A stretch of DNA of 11,841 nt from Comamonadaceae bacterium (lineage in GTDB: Bacteria > Pseudomonadota > Gammaproteobacteria > Burkholderiales > Burkholderiaceae_C): positions 1 through 11,841 of the forward strand of contig CANCAO010000022.1 of assembly GCA_947374105.1 (NCBI GenBank). The letters run 5' to 3'. Under the pieces are notes generated by a model. That model ran no database searches. It was not told the origin of the DNA and was given only the letters and a program-made list of their open reading frames with translations. Below, one piece after another: positions 7,538 to 11,841 of the stretch (its first letter is position 1; every line of letters starts with the position of its first letter). A program made the translations under genes and the position numbers.

Positions 7538-8265
7538 TTTACACCGTCCGGGACAAAGACATAGCCGACGCCCCAGACGGTCTGGATGTAGCGTGGTGAG
7601 GCAGCATCAACCTCCACTAACTTTCGCAGACGAGAGACTTGCACATCCAGGCTGCGGTCAAACGGTTCAAACTCTCGCCCTCGTGCCAGCTGAGCTAGTT
7701 TTTCTCGTGACAAGGGTTGGCGCGGGTGGCGAACCAAGGTCTTGAGCATGGCAAATTCACCTGTGGTCAAAGGCATTTCTTCCGAGTCTTTGCGCAGCGT
7801 GCGCGAACCCAGATCAAACGTGAACGGCCCAAAACTCACCACTTCGTTTTCGTTGGAGGGGGCACCGGGAACCTCAGTTGGGGGGCGACGGCGCAAAACA
7901 GCATTGATCCGGGCCAGCAGCTCACGCGGATTGAAGGGCTTGCCCAGATAGTCGTCGGCTCCCACCTCCAGGCCGACGATGCGATCCACATCCTCAACCT
8001 TGGCCGTCAGCATGATGATGGGAGTTCTCTCGTTGGCTGCGCGCAGGCGTCGGCAAATTGATAAGCCATCTTCGCCAGGCATCATGAGGTCCAAGACAAT
8101 CAAGTCAACACTCTCACGGAGCAAAATGCGCGTCAAAGATTTTCCATCTTCAGCGAGGAAGACCTCAAAGCCTTCTTGCGTCAGATAGCGACGCAGCAAA
8201 TCCCTGATTCGGGCGTCATCATCTACGATCAAAATCTTGTCGACACGGTTGCTGGATTGAGTCAT
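7534..8265 (-). CDS. ompR: OmpR-type response regulator
   Basis: Two-component DNA-binding regulator. The 243 residues hold a receiver domain with acidic pocket Asp 15-17, phospho-acceptor Asp 59 (VLDLMMPGEDGLSICRRL), Thr 87 and Lys 109 (GADDYLGKPFNPRELLARI), a linker, and a winged-helix output domain (PLTTGEFAMLKTLVRHPR, DVQVSRLRKLVE, PRYIQTVWGVGYVFVPDG). Similarity to E. coli OmpR is strong along the whole length, including GEDGLSICRRLR and the final PRYIQTVWG.GYVFVPDG block, so orthology rather than mere family membership is likely; the Bordetella homologue is called RisA. Start ATG 8265 gives MTQSSNRVDKILIVDDD, with a modest GGA upstream. It is first in a two-gene operon with the kinase, divergent from the exported-protein operon at 8426. 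Targets in E. coli are porin genes; none are visible here. Confidence 0.95.
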   Translation of the reverse strand: MTQSSNRVDKILIVDDDARIRDLLRRYLTQEGFEVFLAEDGKSLTRILLRESVDLIVLDLMMPGEDGLSICRRLRAANERTPIIMLTAKVEDVDRIVGLEVGADDYLGKPFNPRELLARINAVLRRRPPTEVPGAPSNENEVVSFGPFTFDLGSRTLRKDSEEMPLTTGEFAMLKTLVRHPRQPLSREKLAQLARGREFEPFDRSLDVQVSRLRKLVEVDAASPRYIQTVWGVGYVFVPDGVN

Positions 8266-8425
8266 TTTGTGTGTCCAATGAATATGTAACAGAGCCTATT
8301 TTGACGCGCAAAATTGCAGTAGAGCCTCATTTTTGACCGACTTTGACACACTGTTACAAAACTAGGCGAGACTTGAGAGCAGGCACCCGGAACAATGTAA
8401 ACGCGTGTTGGTTACTCTGCGTTAA
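8266..8425. promoter_or_regulatory. Divergent control region between ompR and the exported-protein operon
   Basis: This AT-richer spacer must hold promoters for both directions. Seen: AGAGCCT followed by ATTTTGAC at 8291-8305 and AGAGCCT followed by CATTTTTGAC at 8321-8337, starting exactly 30 bp apart (about three helical turns). TGTAACAG at 8285-8292 is the reverse complement of CTGTTACA at 8351-8358. A TTGACA hexamer at 8343-8348 looks like a -35 element for the rightward operon, but no -10 hexamer lies 16-18 bp downstream. GTTACA-type words resemble OmpR half sites of enterobacteria, so autoregulation by OmpR and joint control of both operons are possible; this is inference. Confidence 0.5.
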
Positions 8426-8695
8426 ATGGCGACTATGAAATTTATTTGTCTATTCAGCTTACTTTGCTCCTTGACCTTTCAGGCTTTTGCGGACGAGGGG
8501 GAAATGAATCGTGCAGCACCTCAAGAGGCGGCTGACAAAGCTGCGCAACGTGAACATCGACGACTGGAGTTGCGCAGCACCCTTAAACAACCTCGTGAGG
8601 CACAGAGGCAAGGTGATCCAAGAAAACAGTTTTCTGAGCAAGATCGCCATGCGTTACGTCAGCAGGTGCGTCAGCAACAGGATGCTGGAAAATAA
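8426..8695 (+). CDS. Small exported Gln/Arg-rich protein
   Basis: An 89-residue protein of unknown function. The N-terminus MKFICLFSLLCSLTFQAFADEG is a clear Sec signal peptide with probable cleavage after AFA; the mature part, about 65 residues, is highly hydrophilic, rich in Gln, Arg, Ala and Glu, without Cys, and probably helical or disordered, ending with SEQDRHALRQQVRQQQ. Similar short basic SPEER/LRQQ-type proteins are, as I recall, common in Burkholderiales, without assigned function. Two starts compete: ATG 8426 (directly after an in-frame TAA) and ATG 8435, which gives the more usual MKF beginning; neither has a clear ribosome site. The stop is 5 bp before the DUF1800 gene, so the two are almost surely co-transcribed, and translational coupling is likely. 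Confidence 0.75.
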   Translation: MATMKFICLFSLLCSLTFQAFADEGEMNRAAPQEAADKAAQREHRRLELRSTLKQPREAQRQGDPRKQFSEQDRHALRQQVRQQQDAGK

Positions 8696-8700
8696 CGGCC

Positions 8701-10167
8701 ATGACTAGCCGCCTGCTTAAGCTTCTGGGACTGCTGCTGGTCCTTATCAGTACATCGTCCTTGCATGCCGAACACGTGATGTCGGAGCAAAGGCTGACGC
8801 GAGAGCAGGCACGTCACTTTCTTGTCCGTACGGGTTTTGCACCCACGCAAGCGCAGGTTGATCACATCACGGGTCAGACGATTCAGCAGGCCGTGTTCAG
8901 CACCTTGGCCCAAGCCCAGGCGGGTCGGACGGGTCAGCCACCTCCCGCCTTTGTGTCTGGCCCATCAGTCACGCCCTTGAACTTGCTAAAGACGCAGGAA
9001 GAAAGGCAGGCCGCACGTCAGCAGCAAATGCGCGAAGGCATGGAGATCAAGACCTGGTGGATGCGCGAGATGATTGAAACCAGTACACCTCTGCAAGAGC
9101 GCATGGTGCTGTTCTGGCACAACCACTTTGCCACCTCACAACAAAAAGTGGTGCGCTCCCAGGCCATGTGGGCCCAGCACCAGTTGCTGCGCATCCATGC
9201 CATGGGAAGCTTCTCGACCCTTTTGCACGCCTTGGCCAAAGATCCCGCAATGTTGGTCTACCTGGACGGTGCTAACAGCCGCAAGGAAGCCCCTAACGAG
9301 AATTTTGCACGTGAAGTGATGGAGCTCTTTACCCTTGGCGAGGCCAGCCAAGGCGGCGGGTACAGCGAGCAAGACATTCGTGAAGCGGCCCGTGCCTTTA
9401 CCGGTTGGAGCATCGAGCGAGAAGATTTCAGTTTTAAATTCCGCCCTGGGTTTCATGACCAGGGACTGAAAACGGTGATGGGTCACAGCGGTAATTTTGA
9501 TGGTGATGCTGTTTTGGATGTATTACTGGCTCAACCTGCGGCTGCGCGCTTCATCGTGACTAAGCTATGGAAAGAATTCGTCTCTATGACACCTGATGCC
9601 ACAGACGTCGTGCGAATTGCTGCACAGTTTCAACGCAGCAATTACGACATCGCGACGGTATTGAGAGAGTTGCTTCTGACGGATGCGTTTTGGAACCCTG
9701 CCAACCGAGGTGTCCTGATTAAATCGCCGATTGAACTCGTGGTTGGCACGGTGCGGCAATTTGGATTTGACGTCTCGGAGCCTTTGCCTTTGGTGACGAA
9801 GGCTGCGCAGCTCGGCCAAAATCTCTTGATGCCACCTAACGTGAAAGGTTGGCCGGGTTATACCGACTGGATCAACGCCACAAGCCTGATGGAGCGCAAA
9901 CGCTTTACTGAGCAAATTTTTCGTTCAATCGAGAGCAAAGCTCCGAGGTCTAATGTGACCGCCATGACACAGCGCGTCCGTTTTGATCCGGATCGTTGGC
10001 TTTCCGACTATGGTGCGCACGCTGATCGTGAACCCACTGCGAATGAAAAAAAACGCATTGAAACCGCGGTGCTGGCCGTACCCGCCACCCAGACCATTGC
10101 GGCAGGCACGGTGGGCGTGGCTTACCTGCGCAGCCTCACGCTGGACCCGGCCTACCAGCTTAAATAA
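8701..10167 (+). CDS. DUF1800 family exported protein
   Basis: A 488-residue member of the DUF1800 family, whose biochemical role is not established. Residues 1-23 (MTSRLLKLLGLLLVLISTSS, then LHA) are a Sec signal peptide. Family marks seen: ARHFLVRTGFAPT near the mature start (37-49), ERMVLFWHNHFATS (133-146), LVYLDGANSRKEAPNENFAR then EVMELFTLG (185-213), YSEQDIREAARAFTGW (221-236), FHDQGLKTVMG (251-261), and near the C-terminus PPNVKGWPGYTDWINATSLM followed by ERKRF (378-402). Length fits the family. The His and acidic residues in WHNHF and NENFAREVMELF are strongly conserved in the family as I recall it and may form an active or metal site; this is inference. DUF1800 genes are typically followed directly by a DUF1501 gene, as here, pointing to a joint function outside the cytoplasm. 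Confidence 0.9.
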   Translation: MTSRLLKLLGLLLVLISTSSLHAEHVMSEQRLTREQARHFLVRTGFAPTQAQVDHITGQTIQQAVFSTLAQAQAGRTGQPPPAFVSGPSVTPLNLLKTQEERQAARQQQMREGMEIKTWWMREMIETSTPLQERMVLFWHNHFATSQQKVVRSQAMWAQHQLLRIHAMGSFSTLLHALAKDPAMLVYLDGANSRKEAPNENFAREVMELFTLGEASQGGGYSEQDIREAARAFTGWSIEREDFSFKFRPGFHDQGLKTVMGHSGNFDGDAVLDVLLAQPAAARFIVTKLWKEFVSMTPDATDVVRIAAQFQRSNYDIATVLRELLLTDAFWNPANRGVLIKSPIELVVGTVRQFGFDVSEPLPLVTKAAQLGQNLLMPPNVKGWPGYTDWINATSLMERKRFTEQIFRSIESKAPRSNVTAMTQRVRFDPDRWLSDYGAHADREPTANEKKRIETAVLAVPATQTIAAGTVGVAYLRSLTLDPAYQLK

Positions 10168-10177
10168 GCCCGACCGC

Positions 10178-11377
10178 ATGCACCGCAGACAACTTCTCCA
10201 TTACTTCAGCAGCGCCACCAGTGCTGCCTTGCTGGGGGCTCATGCGCCAGGTTGGGCCGAAGGCGTAGCGCAGCGCGCGGCCAGCTTGAGCGACCGCGTT
10301 CTGATTCTGATCGAACTCAAAGGCGGCAATGACGGACTCAATACCGTCATCCCCTACGCCGACAGCCGGTACACACAATTGCGTGGCTCGATTGCCATCC
10401 CTCACGACGAGATTATTCGCTTGGATGAGCGCAGCGGACTTCACCCGGAGCTCAAAGCTTTGATGCCAATGTGGGAGCAGGGTGAGCTGGGCATTGTGCA
10501 AGGCGTGGGTTATCCGCAGCCCAATCTGTCGCACTTTCGTTCGATTGAAATTTGGGAGACCGCATCCCGTGCTAACGAGTACCTGGATGAAGGCTGGATC
10601 ACCCGGGCGATGAAAGCCGGGCTAAGTCGTCAGGCAAATTTCACAAGCGAAGGCGTGCTGATTGGCAGCAGCGCCTTGGGCCCGCTGTCTGGTGCGCGGG
10701 CGGTCACGCTGACTAACCCCGATGCCTTTTTGAATCAAGCCCGTTTCGCACATAACGGGGAAGGGCGGGTGCAGAGTGCGGGCAACGCCGCACTGCAACA
10801 CCTGCTCCAGGTTGAGGGCGATGTGAGCCAAGCCGCCCAAGGGCTGCGTGCCGAACGTTTTAATTTCAACACTGGATTTCCACAAAGTGCTTTTGGCAAC
10901 CATGTCAGCGCCGCCTGTCAGGTTGTTGCCTCTCAAAAAGGGCGAGCAGGTGTGCCTGTTATCACGCTCACGTTGGGCAGCTTTGATACACATCAAAATC
11001 AGTTGGGCACTCACGCCAATTTGCTGCGGCAACTGGCCGAAGGCTTGGTTGCCTTGAGAAATGGCCTGTTGGAGCTGGGTGCCTGGGAGCGCACCCTGGT
11101 GATGACCTTCAGTGAGTTTGGTCGACGGCCCCGACAAAATAACTCCAATGGAACGGACCATGGCACGGTGGCCCCGCATTTCGTGGCGGGTGGGTTGGTG
11201 CGTGGTGGTTGGCATGGGCAAGCTCCGGATTTAGGCCAGTTAGATGCCTCGCAAAACCTTCAGTACACCACCGACTTTCGCCAGATCTACACCACAGTGG
11301 CAAAGGATTGGTGGGGCGTGAGCGCGCAGGACGTGGTTCGTGGACGGTTTGAACCACTCAAGTTCCTTCGGACTTGA
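10178..11377 (+). CDS. DUF1501 family protein with Tat-type signal peptide
   Basis: A 399-residue DUF1501 protein. Start ATG 10178 lies 10 bp after the DUF1800 stop and gives MHRRQLLHYFSSATSAALLG, a twin-arginine signal followed by an Ala-rich hydrophobic stretch ending near GWAEG; an open frame continues back to 9983, but that extension overlaps DUF1800 and would bury the signal. There is no obvious ribosome site, so translation is probably coupled. Motifs: LIELKGGNDGLNTVIPYAD (44-62), SHFRSIEIWET (118-128), LGSFDTHQNQ (266-275), MTFSEFGRRPRQN (309-321) and GTDHGTVAPHFVAGG (325-339). DUF1501 is regarded as related to the alkaline phosphatase/sulfatase superfamily; Asp 52, Asp 270, His 272, Asp 327 and His 328 are candidates for metal ligands. 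A Tat signal fits a protein exported already folded with its cofactor. Substrate unknown. Confidence 0.9.
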   Translation: MHRRQLLHYFSSATSAALLGAHAPGWAEGVAQRAASLSDRVLILIELKGGNDGLNTVIPYADSRYTQLRGSIAIPHDEIIRLDERSGLHPELKALMPMWEQGELGIVQGVGYPQPNLSHFRSIEIWETASRANEYLDEGWITRAMKAGLSRQANFTSEGVLIGSSALGPLSGARAVTLTNPDAFLNQARFAHNGEGRVQSAGNAALQHLLQVEGDVSQAAQGLRAERFNFNTGFPQSAFGNHVSAACQVVASQKGRAGVPVITLTLGSFDTHQNQLGTHANLLRQLAEGLVALRNGLLELGAWERTLVMTFSEFGRRPRQNNSNGTDHGTVAPHFVAGGLVRGGWHGQAPDLGQLDASQNLQYTTDFRQIYTTVAKDWWGVSAQDVVRGRFEPLKFLRT

Positions 11378-11404
11378 TGTCGATGAATCAGCGTTAGTTT
11401 TTTT

Positions 11405-11409
11405 AGGAG
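11405..11409 (+). promoter_or_regulatory. Ribosome binding site fixing a TTG start
   Basis: AGGAG at 11405-11409 lies 7 bases before TTG 11417 and follows a run of seven T. It is the strongest ribosome site in the right half of the window and supports the unusual TTG start, because no ATG or GTG lies at the proper distance. Confidence 0.7.
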
Positions 11410-11416
11410 ATTATTT

Positions 11417-11841
11417 TTGAAACATGCTTCAAAATCAATAGCTGCTTACGCTCTAATTTGTTGGTCTGCAGCCTGTTTTTCTCAACAAATGGCTGTTCAG
11501 AATCTACAAAATGTGGTGCAGCTCTCAGCCAGTGCCGCCGTTGATGTGGCTCAGGACCTTATGGTTTTTAGCATGAGCACCACACGCGATGGGTCGGACG
11601 CCAGCGCCGTGCAAACCCAACTCAAATTGGCGCTAGAGGCTGCTTTGAGTGAGGCCAAAAAAGTGATCAACTCGGGGCAACTCGATGTCAAAACCGGACA
11701 GTTCAGCCTGTCCCCGCGCTATGGCCGTGAGGGCAAGATCAACGGTTGGCAAGGCACGGTGGAGATGGTCATGGAAGGCCGTGATTTTGAAAAAATCAGC
11801 AGCACGGCGGGCAAAATTCAGAGCCTGTCGGTGGCTGGCGT
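11417..11841 (+). CDS. SIMPL-domain (DUF541) exported protein, 3' end missing
   Basis: The first 141 residues of a protein running out of the window. The TTG start gives MKHASKSIAAYALICWSAAC, then FSQQM: two lysines and a hydrophobic core, so a Sec signal peptide, probably cleaved near FSQ. The next in-frame ATG (11489) would delete the signal. The mature part, with VVQLSASAAVDVAQDLMVFS, VQTQLKLALEAALSEAKKV, VKTGQFSLSPRYGREGKING and WQGTVEMVMEGRDFEKISS, is typical of the SIMPL/DUF541 family of periplasmic or outer-membrane-associated proteins (E. coli YggE is a member), in which the repeated beta-alpha domain forms oligomers; the molecular role is poorly known. The gene starts 39 bp after the DUF1501 stop with no terminator hairpin between, so it may be read with that operon. 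Confidence 0.85.
   Translation, partial: MKHASKSIAAYALICWSAACFSQQMAVQNLQNVVQLSASAAVDVAQDLMVFSMSTTRDGSDASAVQTQLKLALEAALSEAKKVINSGQLDVKTGQFSLSPRYGREGKINGWQGTVEMVMEGRDFEKISSTAGKIQSLSVAG
11426..11452 (+). repeat. Comamonadaceae-type short interspersed repeat within the SIMPL signal peptide
   Basis: The core CAAAATCAATAGCTGCTTAC (11430-11449) matches a short motif (roughly, CAAAAT-x-x-ATAGCTGCTT-x-CGC) that I remember as scattered in many copies through Comamonadaceae genomes, usually between genes. Here it lies inside the coding sequence and encodes SKSIAAYA, the start and hydrophobic core of the signal peptide. Identity with the repeat is from memory, not a search. Confidence 0.5.

Noticed and set aside
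9983..10177. N-terminal extension of the DUF1501 frame
   Set aside because: It would overlap 185 bp of DUF1800 coding sequence and place the twin-arginine signal inside the protein.
10622..11221. A 199-codon open frame antisense to the DUF1501 gene
   Set aside because: Low-information composition and no recognisable motif; the plus-strand frame carries all DUF1501 motifs.
11378..11404. T-run after the DUF1501 stop as an intrinsic terminator
   Set aside because: Seven T residues are present but no stem-loop precedes them, and a strong ribosome site follows at once.

Overview
The window looks like chromosomal DNA of a betaproteobacterium, most likely of the family Comamonadaceae (Rhodoferax/Polaromonas/Limnohabitans-like). 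This rests on the character of the GuaA, Acs and OmpR proteins, a Bug-family binding protein next to a LysR regulator, a DUF1800/DUF1501 gene pair, and a short repeat that I remember as common in this family. No database was searched. No tRNA, rRNA, CRISPR array, phage or insertion-sequence gene was seen.

Layout, left to right. (1) 1-1422: the 3' seven-eighths of guaA (GMP synthase), whose 5' end lies outside the window. (2) 1467-2468 (minus) and 2654-3631 (plus): a LysR-type regulator divergent from a Bug/TctC periplasmic binding protein, with a near-perfect palindrome of LysR-box form between them. (3) About 3641-3941: the decayed remnant of an O-methyltransferase gene. (4) 4058-6055: acs, acetyl-CoA synthetase. 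(5) 8265-6098 (minus): an ompR-envZ-like two-component operon, convergent with acs. (6) 8426-11377 (plus): a small Q/R-rich exported protein, a Sec-exported DUF1800 protein and a DUF1501 protein with a Tat-type signal, all tightly spaced. (7) 11417 to the end: the start of a SIMPL-domain (DUF541) exported protein.

The left part is central metabolism (GMP synthesis, acetate activation) with an accessory uptake/regulator module between. The right part is an envelope-oriented block: an osmosensor-type two-component system divergent from an operon whose products all seem to leave the cytoplasm. The DUF1800/DUF1501 pair is a recurrent but uncharacterised combination and is the best candidate here for undescribed biology. 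The 160-bp region between ompR and that operon carries phased direct repeats and an 8-bp inverted repeat, so shared control is plausible but unproven.

Other points for follow-up are the O-methyltransferase pseudogene, which the plain reading frames hide, and two places where repeat-like DNA seems to have been taken into coding sequence: a loop of GuaA and the signal peptide of the SIMPL protein.
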